64,000 bases of DNA from Quercus robur. Taxonomy: Eukaryota > Streptophyta > Magnoliopsida > Fagales > Fagaceae. The position numbers were made by a program, and so were the translations under genes. The notes beneath the pieces are model-generated. The model had not been told where the DNA came from, did no database searches, and saw only the letters and a program-made list of their open reading frames with translations. Of this stretch, positions 45,888-59,523 are shown one piece after another. The stretch covers positions 41,438,277 through 41,502,276 of the forward strand of contig NC_065543.1 in the NCBI RefSeq assembly GCF_932294415.1, read 5' to 3'. Position 1 is the stretch's first letter, and every line of letters begins with the position of its first letter.

Positions 45888-47640
45888 TTTTAGGATTTTC
45901 TAATTTGTCCTAAATATAAAAGGCAAACCCTAGCCACGTTTTAGTGTTGCTCATATTGCTGTTTGTGTAAATCTTTTGTCAGATCTAGAGGAGCTTTCCT
46001 TTACACAAACTTAGGGTTTTCAAGGAAAAGATATTTTCTACACCTTGATAATCAACTCGGTTGCTGCCATTGAAGTTTAAAGAAAACAAAAACAAGTGTG
46101 CTTGTATTTGGTGGTGAATCCAAGAAAGAAGGAGTCCGTGGATTCGGAGCTTGCACGTGGTCGTGTCAATAAGTTCTACTAGTTGGTAACAATAAGAAGT
46201 CGAGCGTGAGGGCTTATAAGTCTTATTGTATGAATTTCGATTCTTTCAAAATAGTGGATTCAAATTTACCTTGAGGATAGTTAGGTCAAATCCTCTCCAG
46301 GTTTTTATCGGTTTGGTTTCCTGGGGGATCATATCTTGTGTTATTTATCTTTCCGCTGCTTTGCATGATATGAACTTTGTAATTGTGATAACCTAGATTT
46401 GTTAAATTAGACTAAGTAACAACTTGGCTAATTACCTAGGTTAAATCAATTGTGTTTTAAGGGGTCTAAAAACTATCATTTTTTTTAGTGACATTTATTT
46501 ATATGAATTGGGCTATTTCAAGTTGATTGTGAGTTAAGCAAGTAAACACGAAATTGACCAATTTATTAATTGTGTTAAAGCATGTTGACCTCTTTTGACA
46601 CAAACCTATTTTCTCTAAACACCAAGCGTGTTGTGTTTTCTAGTCATGTCAAACATTGCCACCCTTATGACTAGGTCACTCATTGGTGTTAATCGATTTT
46701 TTTTAACCTAGATAAAAAAAATTTAAGAAAAGAATAATGATGTGTATTTAGATAAAATCATATTGCAAAGTCCATATTTAGATTGCCAACCATGAACAAA
46801 TATAACAGTTTAAAACTTTGTTTGTCTAGATAGAATTACATTGGATTATATTTGATCAAGACAAATTAGGTTCAAAATAGTGGAAGATTCAAAGAAGTAG
46901 AAAATAGACCGTTGAAATGCTGCATTTTGGCTGCAGCTTGACAAGTCAAAATCCATTTATCTCAACTTGTCTAACTACACATCTCGACTAATCAAGATTC
47001 ATACATATTGGAAATTTAGTTTATTTTTACAACCGTTTGATCTAGGGTTTTGGTGCAACTCAAGTACATATAAATACAAATTCTAGAGCACGTTTTTACA
47101 TACACAAGAGGGCAATGTTTCTATACAAAGATCTAAAATTTTCCAAGTCCTCTTAAAGCATCAACAGGAGCCTACGTGCATACAAAAGATCCAGTGATCA
47201 GTGAAGTTGCTACAACCAATTGACTATAGTTACTAGTTAAAACTTTGAGAGTGGATCTTGAAGTCACGAATGAGTAGTTCATGTGCAACCGTTCAAAATA
47301 GAAGAGTTTGTGAATCTCAACGCTACGTGCGGTCACTAGTCACATGAGTAAGTACTACATGAGGTAGTAGTAGATTTAGGGTTAAATAAATTGTACAAAA
47401 TTCCATTATATTCTAGTGGGTTTGTTGTCTTGAGGATTGTTAAGTTAAATCCTCCCAAGTTTTTTTTACTATGAAACGGTTATTTCCACTAGTAGCTCTA
47501 AGTAAGAGTCAGGGTGGTCACAAGACCACCCTGGCCTGGGAAAAAAAAAAAAAAAGTCATTATTATATATAAAATTTAAAAATTTATGATTTTTTTACCT
47601 TAAAGAAAATGTGTGACCACTCTAAATTTTTTTAGGTCCA
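45888..47640. other. LTR-like repeat remnants, no coding sequence
   Basis: Two related stretches (about 45671-46330 and 46785-47460) share an order of words: GGCAAACCATGATC or GCCAACCATGAAC at the start, then TTCCAACTCAG, AACCCTAG, ACACAA, and a TTGAGGAT.GTTA.GT.AAATCCTC end. They look like two diverged LTRs or solo LTRs of one family, in the same orientation. No internal domain lies between them. Confidence 0.35.
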
Positions 47641-50600
47641 ATATAATTAAACTTTGGACAAAGTTTAGTAACAAACTTGGTTGTAGATTAAGGCTACAAC
47701 TCCACTCAATATTTTTTTATTAGGTATGAATTTTAACAATTCCACAATTAGATTACATTTTTTTTTCTTATATCCTCCATACTTGCAAAACTTCAAGAAA
47801 ATTAAAGATAAATAGCTTATGTCATCAATCAAATGTTTAATTTTCAAATTTTTGTAGTCTAAAATTATACGCAAAAAATAAATTTATGGATCAAATAGTA
47901 AATAACATCCGATATCCAAATTTACCATGTTTACCTAAGTGTGACCTTTTACAATACTCATAATAAATAGATCCAGCACTATCGAATTTTCTTGAATGAA
48001 AAAACTATTATGGTTTAAGCCCTAATATCCAATTTATTGGGATGTTATAAATAATTAGATTGTTTAATTATATGAGACTATTTGTAAATGAACTAATTGG
48101 ATATTATCATAGTCTGTGAGATGCATTGTATGCAATTTATGTGATTTAGTTATAAAAGATATAAATCAAAAGTTCCTTGTAAACTCAAAATGTAGTTCGT
48201 AGTCGGTGATGAAATTGAGCATTTCATTTGCAAAGACTATAACACATCAACAAAGATGGTCTGTCTTGATCATGGAAATGGAGATTTCTAGTTGATGTGT
48301 TAATGTGTCTTAAGTGTGTAAGACATATTGAACTAGACTGCTGTGAGATTAATTATTTAATTAACAACTATTATCTGAATAATAAATCTCACGACTTCTA
48401 ATTTCATAGACTCTCAATCTTGAGAGGATAGTGAACCTGATCATGAATATGTAGTCATGTTAATTTGTTTAGTGAAAATTGTAGTTTTAGGTTACAACTG
48501 AGTTTGTAGTCAAACTTTGGTCCTTTTAACAATATATTGTGTCTTTACAAACAAAAGAAAAATCCAAGAAAAAATTTATTTAACTAAAATTTTGAAAGAG
48601 ATATTACTTGTAGCATTGATAATGAGATATAACTATATTTTTTTATTAAATATTGTATAATTTACATTTTTTAATGACCATCCTGAAAAGAATTCTTGAA
48701 ACCGTCACTGGTTATTTCATCGGTTTTCCTAGGTTATCATTTTGGTGTCTTATGTGATCTATGTTTGTGATGATATTCAATTGAAATCTAAAGCATAATT
48801 AATCTAATTAATTATTTGACTAAGAATTGATTAATTTTGTGACAACCTAAAACCCTAACACATATATATGTCTAGAAAGAAATCTGTGAAGTGTTGGTGT
48901 TCAATTTCAGGCTATCCATTGTACTTCATGCACTCTGCAAAAACCTAAACAGTTATAAATCTTCTGCTTCCAGCAGTAATTGCATGCAGCCACTGTTGCT
49001 CAAATTGGTCTGTCCTAATTGTAGCAGAGAGAGAGAGAGAGAGGAGAGGTACAAGTGAAACCAGTGTTGCAGTGATTAGTTTCGAGTAAAAGAGCCAAAG
49101 GATAAGGAAAAATAAGGACTACTTTAACATTATTGACCTTGAAGGTATTGCCTTCCTCAAAATCTGTCGTCCCTTCTTCCAGCCACGTCTCCTATACTAT
49201 ACACTTCCCTTCAATTATGATCTTCTGATAGTATTGTTCTTAATTAGACCGGTTCCACAAACAGATTATATATGCGGCTACACATCATGAATACCATGCA
49301 TGAAAAATTTGAACTTCAAACTCACAGCGAAGTCCATTTTGACCCCACCATTTATCAGACTTGTATGTGAGATCTCTTTCAAATTAACATTCTACAGTGA
49401 CCTATATACGGTTGTGTGCCCTGCCTATAGGATGGCATTCTACAGTGACACTTAAATATTGCCTGTCCTATTTTAGCAACATCAACCAATGCCAGTATGT
49501 CAACTGTCAAGCTAAGGAAAGACCTTTGAAAGTTCACGTGGTACGCATGGTGTGGGGGAACCCACTTTTTTATTAAGCAAAGAAAAAAACAAAAGGGAGA
49601 GATCTTTGATAGGTCACGCAATGCAAGCAAAGCAATAATATAAAAACGATAAGAAACAAGTTACTTGATAGATCTTACAGTTTATAGGTTAGCCCCTACA
49701 AGCTTTGTAGAGTCCAGGACAAGAACCAGTACTCACAGCACACGCCATTGTGGTCCTTCTTTGGCATTGTTTTCGTCCACTGTAGGGGACATGTGAGACC
49801 AACGGCCAAGCTGCCCTGTCAGTGAGCAACAGTGTCTCCTTTATACGTTACACCTAGCTATATGCTTCTAGCATGTCCGTACATTATGTTTTGTTGCTGT
49901 CAAACTTTAGTACTAAATTCAAATATTTTTTGCTATCTGTTTTTTACCGTATGGCTAATAAATAACTAGATACCATCTTGAAGGGCAGACTAAATTAAGA
50001 CCGTCAAATATTTGGGCTTAGAAAAGGATGGAATCGCGTGAAATATAGGGAAGAAAATGCCATTAGAATAGAATAGGAAAGTTATTTATCAAACCATGTA
50101 CCGGTTTGGATTTACCGTTTTCCACTAAATCTTGGATTGCGTTTTCTGTTTTTTTTTTTTTTTTTTTTCCAGCCGTACTATTTGACCAAGTCAATTGTGA
50201 ACAATGTACTGTTTACGGACTCATAAATTTCACTTTTCAGCAACTTTTTCATTAAAAATGGGTCTCACGACACTATTTACATATTTAAAAATTATTTTAC
50301 TACAGTGTTTTCAGTTTCAGTTTTCAGTTTCAGTAAAAATAAACTCAATCCAAACAGATCCCATATATACAAACTAATAAATTTAATGACAACATTAAAT
50401 TTTTTCCACAATTATCAAGGTAGGTAGTAGGTTATGATTGATGTATAATAAAAATGATTATAGTAGTAGTCTAATGTAAAATTAATATTGTACTAATGAT
50501 CATAACTTATCGTTTCAACAATTTGTAAAATTTGTTGCGTATGTAATATTATATTGTTGTTACACAATCGTTTGCGTCAACAAGCACACATGAGCCGCAT

Positions 50601-52099
50601 ATATTAAGATAGACCTATCTTATTATACCTTCAGCTCTTACGAAGTTCATTCTCAAAATAAAAAAAATTAAAAAAAATAAAAAAGCTCTTACGAAGTTAA
50701 GCATAGTTGGATACTCTGACACTTCCTACTTCTTGCAATCACTTGATTTTATCCAAGTCCATCATGAGTGACAGCCATCATTATATTCACCACTCATATG
50801 CAAGTAAAGGCAAGGCTTTTTGTTTTTTGTTTTTTCCCAAAAAATAAATAAATAATAATAAAAATAAAATATAAAATATAAAATAAAATAACCCTTGAAG
50901 GGGATGCAGGTAAGTGAACCCAATTTCCTGTCAATATTCCTAATTTTAGAGATTTTATCCTCTAATTTCTTGCCATCAAATAAAGGGATCTTTAAATAGT
51001 AGTAAAATATGTGCTTACTACTTTCTGTTTCAAAATTCTTCACACAAATCATCGACTCAACTAATTTGTTTTCCATTTTGATGAGGTCTTGGGTTTATCT
51101 CATTGCAAGTATGGGACTTGTTAAGGAATCTATCTTGTCACTTGGTACAAAAAGAAAACTTTGGAGCTCTAATAAAATTTCTCTACAAACCCAGTCCTTG
51201 CACACTATAATTCACATGTCCCACGCCCTACATCATCAGCCAGTGCCGACCATACTTGAGCAGTTGCCTAGCTAGAGTAGCCATGATTCGCTTTAAATGA
51301 ATCGAACCTAGATTCAGGACAGTTTTTAACTATCTTGATTCGTAGGGCCTACAAAAGATATAAGATAAAATTTCCCTTGATGTTTACAGGAGTAAATCGC
51401 AGTAGGTTCTCAAAGTTCCAAATTTCACATGTATTTTGAGTCATAGAATCAGGAATTTTGTTAAAAATTTGAAGGAAACACCATTACTACCATTATTCCC
51501 TTCTGAGAGATCCATTCAATGACTTAGGAGCCTGGAGATTGTTCAACTCTTCTCACCCAAAATGGTCCTAAGAAACACAAAAGTAAAAAAGAAAGCAGAT
51601 CAAGAAACAAATGCAAGTATACACCTTGAAAAATGTCTTCATTATTTTATTTTAAATTTTTTCTTTGGCCAGAAGCTTGAAAGATTTCATCATCCCTCTT
51701 ATTGGCAGACCTATGGCACTTCACACATAGATGTCCAGACATTTACTTTCACACTATAATGTCATGAAACCACAAAAAGATGTAAATTGTATATCCATTT
51801 CAATTGCTAAAACAAATAGTAATTATAATTTAATAACGAATGGAGTGGTTTTCCTTGAACCACATTTACAATTTATTAAGCACACCTGCCACATAGGCAG
51901 TAGATACATCATACCTGGCTGAAATTTAAGAACAGGAGATGTTCTAGGGTGTAAGCAGTGGTTGACCGTTGTAAGAAGTGGGTTGAGGGAAACTGGAAAT
52001 TACTGGTACTGTTAAAATGAATTGATCAGTTCAGGAAGTCCAGAGCCATGTACACAAAATGGTAACCACTGCTTCAATAAACCTGAGCTAACCTCCTGG
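47641..52099. other. Long AT-rich intergenic region, no gene recognised
   Basis: The region includes inverted-repeat ends at about 47650-47700 and 48480-48530 (TIR family of 41838-42006), a GA repeat near 49026-49042, and no ORF with a recognisable domain. The last few hundred bases before 52170 are probably 3' flank of MAG2. Confidence 0.5.
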
Positions 52100-52170
52100 T
52101 TGTTCCTTTAAGTTGCAGTGTCTTCTTGGGACAACGATACACAAATGGGAAAAGTTTGCTTCTAAAGCCT

Positions 52171-55100
52171 TTAACTTTTGAATACTCTACTCCTTACTAT
52201 CTTTTCCGTCTCAGTTACACTCAAATGCCTAATCCCATTATCCTTCATCCATTTCTCACCTCCTGCCAGACTATCTTGAAGCTGCTTCTCACCCATTTTC
52301 AACAACTTCAAGCCCTCACTTGCTTTTGGAAAGAATCCTTCTGGCCTCAAACACCAAGCCCCGAACACCCCAAATAAAACCTGCAAATCACTGTCAAACC
52401 TCTCAACACCACCATCATAAAACTTCACATTGCTCATAAGAATATTCTGAAAAACCAACCTATCTACCCCAGCTGCCAAACTTCTCCAGACCCTAACAAA
52501 GTCTATCCTGTTCAAACTTTCTTCAACTACCAAAACTTTTCCTTGCAAATAATCTAAAGCTACAACTAAAGACTTGGAAACTGTCCAACCTTCTTCGCCC
52601 TTTTCCTGCCACTGCCTTCTGTTCTTCATATAATCTCGAGATTGAGCATCAAATCCCCTCAAGATAACAACAGATATCTTCTCAACCCACTGAGCTCTAA
52701 ACTCCCCCAACTTTCCAATCTCCTCATCAAAAATACCTCCTTCAGATCCTTTAATTGGCTCTTCACGACTGCCATACTCACTAACAGATAATCCCAGTTG
52801 GTCACCTTGATTCAATTCCATTTCCAGAAAGAAGACATCCTCACACCATTCCTTTATCACAGATTCAAAGTAATGAGCAGCATTAATGGAATTTGCAACT
52901 TTAATAATGGCATCATCATCTGTTAACGCAGTCAGTCCTTCAGCTTCTTGGCACCTCTGAAGTATGCAATCCAAAAATTTTCGGGTAATAGGTGCACCAC
53001 CTAATCTGAGAAACCTTGATCTCAACGATATGCTAGGCAATGATCGACAACGATCAATCATAGATGATAGATGCCGAAGAAAAGCACTGGAAACGGCTGG
53101 AGACTTGAAATCCTCAGGAACAGATGAAAGAACTGCCCCCTGAACTTTCATTCTCCAATTTCTCTCATCATCCATCTCAGGCTTCAACTTATCTAGTGCT
53201 TCACTAAGTTCTATTTCTGCCCATAAATCTAGCCAGTCAGGTCGGTCACAAAAGACAGAGAGAGATGAAATCTTCTGCAGATTCCCATCTTCCTGAAAGG
53301 AAAGCAAGATTCCAGAATGTTCTACCAGAGACCTAACTCGTTTATCAAAAGATATCATCAAGTCAACAAGATGGAGCCATGAAATCCTTGCCTGTGACCG
53401 AATACCAGTGGCACTCTCTTCATCCAGTTGACCAACATAAACAGGGAATATCTCTTTTGCCAAGTATGTTGATAAGGAGGATACCATTGCTGAAATCCAT
53501 TCTTCTCTGCAACTGTACCCTACTAGCATTGCTTCATCAACCAGTGGTTGCAATAACTCATCCATAGAGTCAACATAGTCCTTAGTGATCTTATATACAA
53601 GAGCAAAAATGAATTCTGGCTTATCAACCCACTTTGAGAAATGGAGTTGGGATGCCAGTGATATGGGATTTACAAGCTCTTCAATAGCCCAGAGAGGCTG
53701 GCGCAAAGCAACTTTCCGGTTAAAGCCCTCTAGTTGCCGGGATTTCCTTTGACTCTGCAACTCCTGCAGTCTGCACAAGGCGAGAAAGTTTTCACAGTAC
53801 TGGTGTTTGAGGTCCCCTTGCATTGTGAAAAGTGGATTTGGGACTTCAGCTGATTTTCTATCTGGGTTTGAGGAAGTCAAGGTAGAAAGGGGAGGAGGCC
53901 ATCCAAGGGATGCAAGAAGGGCCCGATGATCTGCAATTGCCTGTGGTCGTAAAACGGCTAGAGCTCGATCTACTCTGTGATCTACTGCTGACACAAGACG
54001 TGCCCATTTAGGGCGTGTCTTTGTAACTGATGTTAAAACTTCTTCTGTCATTTTAAGGGTGTTGATAGCAAGCAGACGCATTTCCTACAACAATTGAGAT
54101 TGAAGAAATGTAATAATAATAACTTAAGAAAACTATATTTGTAAAACAATCGGTTCACAGTCAACACCCCCCCCCCCCCCAAAAAAAAAGAAGGAAAAAA
54201 GGGATACTCACATCTGAATTCTGTGTGGAAGAATGCTTCTTTAGGTTTTTGTTCATAACAGAAGATACAGCGTCTTCAATATCACCAACCAAAGTGTCAA
54301 GCTTTAGTGCCGTCTCTGAAAGATAAAAGAGAATTTTTATCACACAAATTAAACATAGTAGGTGTTACAAAAGATATTGTTCGCCTTCAAAAAGGAAAAC
54401 TAGAGTGAAATGCAGGTAGGGGGATAGGGTAAAACACCCACATGATTATAACTATAATCCTATGTTAATGGAGTTGGGCATGTTTGACAGGTGAATGTGG
54501 AAGAGTCACAAGCATTTAATCCCCACGATTTTGGACAGATTGATATGGCTAAATTGATTAAGTTTCTTAGTCATGCGTGTTGCTTGCATCCATGCAGATC
54601 CCAACATTAATACTATGTGATATCCAATGTGAGAATTATGTCCATATGAAAGTATTGCATAGGTACGAGAAAAACAAAATAGGCTCTAGAAACATTTATA
54701 AACTGAAACTTGTCCACCCAACACCAAAATGAGCAAATAAAAATGTAAACTCAAGGATACATTATTTTTACAATGACAGATGTTGAAACACGAACAAGAT
54801 GAATCCGGAAAACACAACGTATGTTCCTATAGGGAGAAGAAAAGGTAGGCAAATGCTGTGACAAATCTAGAAAGAAGTGTAAGGAAACTCAAGATTGCAA
54901 GGACCTCACAGTGCTGAGCTTTCCACATATAACCTAGGAGAAAATGCAAAAACATCCACTAAATCTTGAGTTAAAATCAAACTTATCCCATGATCTTTTA
55001 AATTGATTTTTTTTTTATATAGGTAAATAAGAAATTTTATTAGAATCAAAAAAAGTGAAGCTCAAGTACGGGGTGTTACAGCCATCCAGTCAAACAAAGA

Positions 55101-58100
55101 TTTTAATACAATCATCTTAAGCTCTGTTGTTGTGTGCTCTATTCCTTCAAAAGCCCAATTATTCCATTCACGCCAAATGATCCACATAAGGCACAAAGGA
55201 ATGGCCTTCCAGCTGTTGCCACCCCTACGTTTGCCAAACTGACCCATCAAACAATCCAACAAGTCCACCACACAGCAGGGCATAAACCATTGTATTGTAC
55301 ATCAAATAGGCACAAAACCAAAGACCATAATTCCCTAGAATACTCCCAATGCAGCATAATATGATCCACATACTCTACATTCTTCTTAAACAAAAAACAT
55401 CAGTCCACAATAATAATCCCAGGCCTCTGAAGGTTATCTAAAGTCAGAATTAACCTTAGGAGTTTAATTTGAAATTGTAAACTCCTAAGGTTAGGGAAAT
55501 GATCAAATTGGCCCTCCTGACATACTTCCATTGGCTCAGTACACAAAAAATGTTATTATGTGCACCACACATGATTTATTTTACTAAATAATACATGTTA
55601 AAATAAAATTTAATAAAAAAAATTCTAAAATTCATTGGATTTTTTCTTTATCTTCTCTCTCCATGATCTTCTTTTTCTTTTTCCTTTCTTTCTCCTATCC
55701 CTTAGGAATTCAGAAGTTGGCAATTGAACAATCACTCTAGCAAAGAGAAACAACAACAACAATTAGTTCCTTTGATGTTGGTCAGCATCAAAATTGCTCC
55801 ATAACTTGACCCATCTATACATTCTCACTCCAAACCCAACAACAGAGGAGCCAGTAGGGGCATAATTTCCTAGATTTCTTTAGAGATGTGTGGGGGGTCA
55901 TGGTGTTGGTGTTGGTGTTGGTTGTGTGTGGTGGGTTTGGGTTGGAAGTGGCGGTGAGAGGTATGACAGCTATGCGTCCACAAATGCGGCATTGTTTACT
56001 GGGTTGCGGATTTTGGGTTGTGGACAGACTTTAATTCGATTGTCAGGCTTTGACTGGGTTCTCTAGATTGAGGGAGCTTTGATTGTGTCAGTTGCGGCGC
56101 CATGTTTGAGGATTTTTTATAGGCGATCTGGTGTACTTTTGGGAAGAGGATTTTGGGCATTAGAGTGGTGGGGGTGCTGTGGATTATGGCTGTCTGCAGC
56201 CTATTCAAGGATTGTTTTGGTGTACTTTGGGGAGAGGATTTGGGTACAAGAGTGGTGCTGCTGCTGTAAAGTGGCAGTTCGTGGATTTTGAGTGGCCAGC
56301 TTGGGTTGTTTGGCCATGGGTGAGAGATTCTGGATGGCTGGCTTCAGGTTTTGGCATGAGTAAACACACTCAAGCCCCCGGCGGAGGAAGAAGAAGATGT
56401 GGGGGAAGACAATTCAAGAATTCTATACTATATTCTAATTAAACTTATACTTTCAAAAGAAATTTTTATTAAAATGACGTACTCCACATATGATAGCATT
56501 CTGCCCACTAATCCAAAGGAAATATGACAGAAGCAATAGAAAACACAAACAGACAGATCCAAAGACAGTGTTTGGCAATATAGGGTTGCAATTTAATCAA
56601 ACTAGATTCCTCACTAATTGAATTTCCACGATAAGGGCTTTAATTTCAATTCCAAGCCCAATTCCACACTGCCAAACACAGCATGTAAAGAATAAAATCC
56701 TCATTTCCAAACAACAGAATTAGTCAAAAAATTAATAATAATTTTTTTATTTTGATAAATAAGAAATGACTATATTGATAAAGCTACTTTATGCAAAAAG
56801 AGCACAAAGAAGGCAAAATGCACAAAGAAGAAAAGAGGAAAGAACAAAAAAGAAAAATAAATACAAGAAAGAAGAGAACTATAAAACAGAGGGAGGGAAT
56901 CACTAGATGTGAGTCCCCAAGCCCAAGACCAGTCAAACAAAGAACTCACTAAAAGAAGCAAGCAGCTGGTCTTCCGAACTATCCACATCCTCAAACATTC
57001 ACCTATTACACTCCCTCCATATACACCACGTTAAAGAAAAATTTTTCTTTTTGATGAATGAGCAAAAATTGTTACAAAGAAGAAACAATACATCAACAAT
57101 AGTGCACAGAACACTTATCTACGGAGCTGAATTACATCAGCAACAGCACACACTAGCTCATGACAATTCCCCAAATCAGAATACATTGCTCCCGAGGCAC
57201 ACATTGTCCTTCCACACTTATATGTGACACAACAAACTAAAAGGCCAGCTTACATACGACAGAACTCAAACTCTTTCTTTTTATTATTCATAAACTACAC
57301 AAGTACCTGATGGGTCTTGAACCGACAACCTCACCCTCTACCTAGAACTTATAAGGGAAGGGGATGCCACTAGAGCTAAAGCTTACTGGCACTACAGACC
57401 TCAAAACCTTCAATTCAGAATCTCCCCATGCCATGATTACTGAAAAACTATGAAATCCTTTCCACTACTATTTACTCTACAATATCAAGAATACACACAC
57501 TATCTAAAGAGAAAAACATTCCACATTTTACACTTTCATGAACCTTCTACAATGCATTTTCGAATGTTACAAACACAAACATACATATTCCCACTCACTA
57601 TTCTCATTTTTGAATAATTCCATAACTCAAAATCACCAAAACACTTTTCTTACCACTGCATTCACACTCTACATTCTTCAATTTCCATATCTCAAAGCAA
57701 TTTTTCAAAAGAAAAAAAAGAAACTAACCTGCGTAGATTCGAACCGTCTCCACCCTTGCCACCTCCTTCGCCAATGCTGGCAGCTCCTCCCCCAATATCT
57801 TCTCCGCCTTCCCATTTCCCTCTCCTCCTCCATCTATATGCAAATTTCACAAGAAAATTATCAACAAAATTTCAAAAATTTCACCAAAGCCCTCCAAATT
57901 AAAGTACTCATCCCCTCCCCTCATTATAAAAGCTCAAAATTTTATGATAATAATTGGGTTTTCTTTTCTTTAAAAAAAAAAAAAAAAAATGCTAATACAC
58001 TATTTTTCCCACTCTAACAAGGTCTCCAAAATATTAGACCAATAGAAACTAGGAATCATGAACACGGTACAGGTACGACACAGAGGTTTTGACAATAGTA

Positions 58101-59215
58101 CAATGCGGATACGGCACTCCAAATGAAGTGTCCGTGCTTCATAGAATTAAAACCCTAAACTATTTGGGGGAAAAAATGTCTTAGATGTGTCGAATCATCA
58201 ATAATGATTAATTTTTCCTAACAACTTTGAGACTATTATTTTTGTAGCCTAATATCCTACATACTATATTGTTAACATTAATCACCTAATCTCTTGCATG
58301 AACACATGCCAAACAATCTCTCTCTCTCTTTTTGATATGTAAAACAATCTCTATCTCTGTTAACCCAAAAATCAAAATTGAAAATTATATTACAACTTTA
58401 CTTAACCACTCATTGCCTTATATCCAACAAGATAAAGTAAATTTTAAAAACAATAAAAATTTTGGCTAAAATGCAAATGGCACCTTTCTCTAACTATACT
58501 TTCATACAATTGAATTTAAGTTTCAAATATATTCAATTCAGGCATTCTGATTGCCATTAAAAATTTATTATTTTCACATGAAAAAAAAATTTTATAAATT
58601 TTTTATGTGAGAATTTTTTTTTTTTTTTCATTAGTTTATTGCATACTTAACCCAAATTGTTTTTAATGGAATTTGATAGAAGGCCTAAATTGAATAAAAT
58701 TTGAAACTTTGAGTCAAACTTATAGGGTGCAATTTGCATTTTAGCCTAAAATTTTTAATTTCTTGTTTGTTAAATTTTATGCTTTTTAAACTAAGATATT
58801 TGATTTAACCACTGATTAATTAGCAAATTCACCAAGTTAATATTCAATTCATCAAAATTTGAAATTCAATTGCAGAAATTTCACATATAAGAGAAATGCA
58901 CGTAGAACCTGAAAAGGAAGAGGTAGGAGAGCAAGTAGAGGATCGGAGTCGGATCAATTTGGCGCTGAGATCGTCGAAAACGGCGTCGAATCGATCGGAG
59001 AAGGAAGCGTAGGCGACGAGGCTAGCTCCGAGGCTCCGGTTGAGGTCGGTTAGGGTCCGATCCAAGTCGGAGCACCGGGTGCGGAGCTCCGAGACGAGAG
59101 CCGGAGCTCCGGCGAGGTCGGCCCTGGCGCGAAACTTGTCGTTGAGGAATGAGAGCACCGAGGAAGAGAGCGTGTTCGATACTGGAAGCGTCTGGAACGA
59201 GTGTTCGTAATCCAT
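52171..59215 (-). CDS. MAG2: MAG2 (RINT1/TIP20 family) ER-Golgi tethering factor
   Basis: Four coding exons, 59215-58909, 57833-57729, 54315-54212 and 54084-52171, join at GT-AG sites in phases 1, 1, 0 to give 809 aa, the usual length for plant MAG2. The N-terminus (LVSELRTRCSDLDRTLTDLN) is coiled-coil. Exons 2-3 encode ELPALAKEVARVETVRIYA and ETALKLDTLVGDIEDAV. The large last exon carries the RINT1/TIP20 domain (RPKWARLVSAVDHRVDRALA, QPLWAIEELVNP, DYVDSMDELLQPLVDEA, WLDLWAEIEL, VILRGFD). MAG2 acts with ZW10 and MIP proteins at the ER in Golgi-to-ER traffic and storage-protein export. All exons are open, so the gene looks functional. Introns 1 and 2 hold transposon debris. Confidence 0.93.
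55005..55440 (-). mobile_element. 5'-truncated LINE fragment
   Basis: On the minus strand the translation contains WKAIPLCLMWIIWREWNNWAFEGIE, which resembles the C-terminal end of plant L1-type reverse transcriptase ORF2. It is followed by a short 3' end and a poly-A (the T-run at about 55007-55016). The 5' part is missing, as usual for LINE insertions. Confidence 0.7.
55517..56515. mobile_element. Possible long-TIR (Mutator-like) element with GT-rich interior
   Basis: The left stretch from CCATTGGCTCAGTACAC and the complement of the right stretch (CCTTTGGATTAGTGGGC) share an imperfect inverted repeat of over 100 bp, both running through ATGTG and into AGAATTC or AAATTC and TCTTC-rich sequence. 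Between them is a G/T-rich segment (55885-56380) unlike the AT-rich intron. No clear target duplication is visible. Confidence 0.35.
56735..57040 (-). mobile_element. Second LINE 3' fragment
   Basis: On the minus strand a frame with two stops still reads WCIWRECNR, then MFEDVDSSEDQLLASFSEFF, the same LINE C-terminal pattern (W.IW.ERN.R.FE). It is decayed and older than the fragment at 55005-55440. Confidence 0.6.
57280..57393 (-). repeat. tRNA-derived SINE
   Basis: On the minus strand TTTAGCTCTAGTGGCAT (A-box-like) and GGTTCAAGACCC (B box) are spaced about 45 bp apart, followed by a short body and an A/T-rich tail. This is the promoter layout of a pol III SINE. Confidence 0.65.
58463..58746. 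mobile_element. Fold-back MITE in MAG2 intron 1
   Basis: GGCTAAAATGCAAATGGCACC at the left end and AGGCTAAAATGCAAATTGCA as the complement of the right end are inverted repeats extending for at least 80 bp (both continue to TTCAAAT and ATTCAATT). The flanks AAAAATTTT and TAAAATTTT are similar over 9 bp, hinting at a Mutator-type target duplication. Confidence 0.6.
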
Positions 59216-59523
59216 AAGGCATTTACGGATTTGGGTTGCGGGTGGGAAATTTGAACGGTGAGTGAGGGTATTTTGGGAAGTTTACATACGATCGTATGAG
59301 AGAGAAAGCGAGTGTAATGCAATGGTGCTTTTGCTTTATGGAGGGAGGGGCAGAGTGAGTATTTGAGTCCGAAGACTTGGTTTTGACTCAGATTTGGGCT
59401 TTGATTAAAAAAAAAAAAAACTAAGCCCAAAACAAGTTGGGTCTATAAAAAACAATGGTTGTCTCTCTCTCTCTCTCTCAATCACTCAATTTCTAGGGTT
59501 AGGGTTTATCTCATTCTTCTTCA
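59216..59523. promoter_or_regulatory. Shared head-to-head promoter region of MAG2 and the HSP70 pseudogene
   Basis: Only 308 bp separate the two divergent start codons. A TC repeat (59463-59480) lies in the leader of the HSP70 side. I see no clear TATA box for MAG2. The region probably served as a bidirectional promoter. Confidence 0.45.

Larger units (their letters stand above)
54316..57728 (-). other. Intron 2 of MAG2 (3.4 kb) loaded with repeat insertions
   Basis: The intron holds two LINE 3' fragments, a SINE and a GT-rich segment flanked by inverted repeats, all described separately. Splice borders are intact (CAG|GTTAGT donor, TTTCAG acceptor). Confidence 0.8.

Noticed and set aside
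57538-58017. 159-codon plus-strand ORF near MAG2 exon 2
   Set aside because: It overlaps MAG2 exon 2 on the other strand and is otherwise AT-rich intron sequence.
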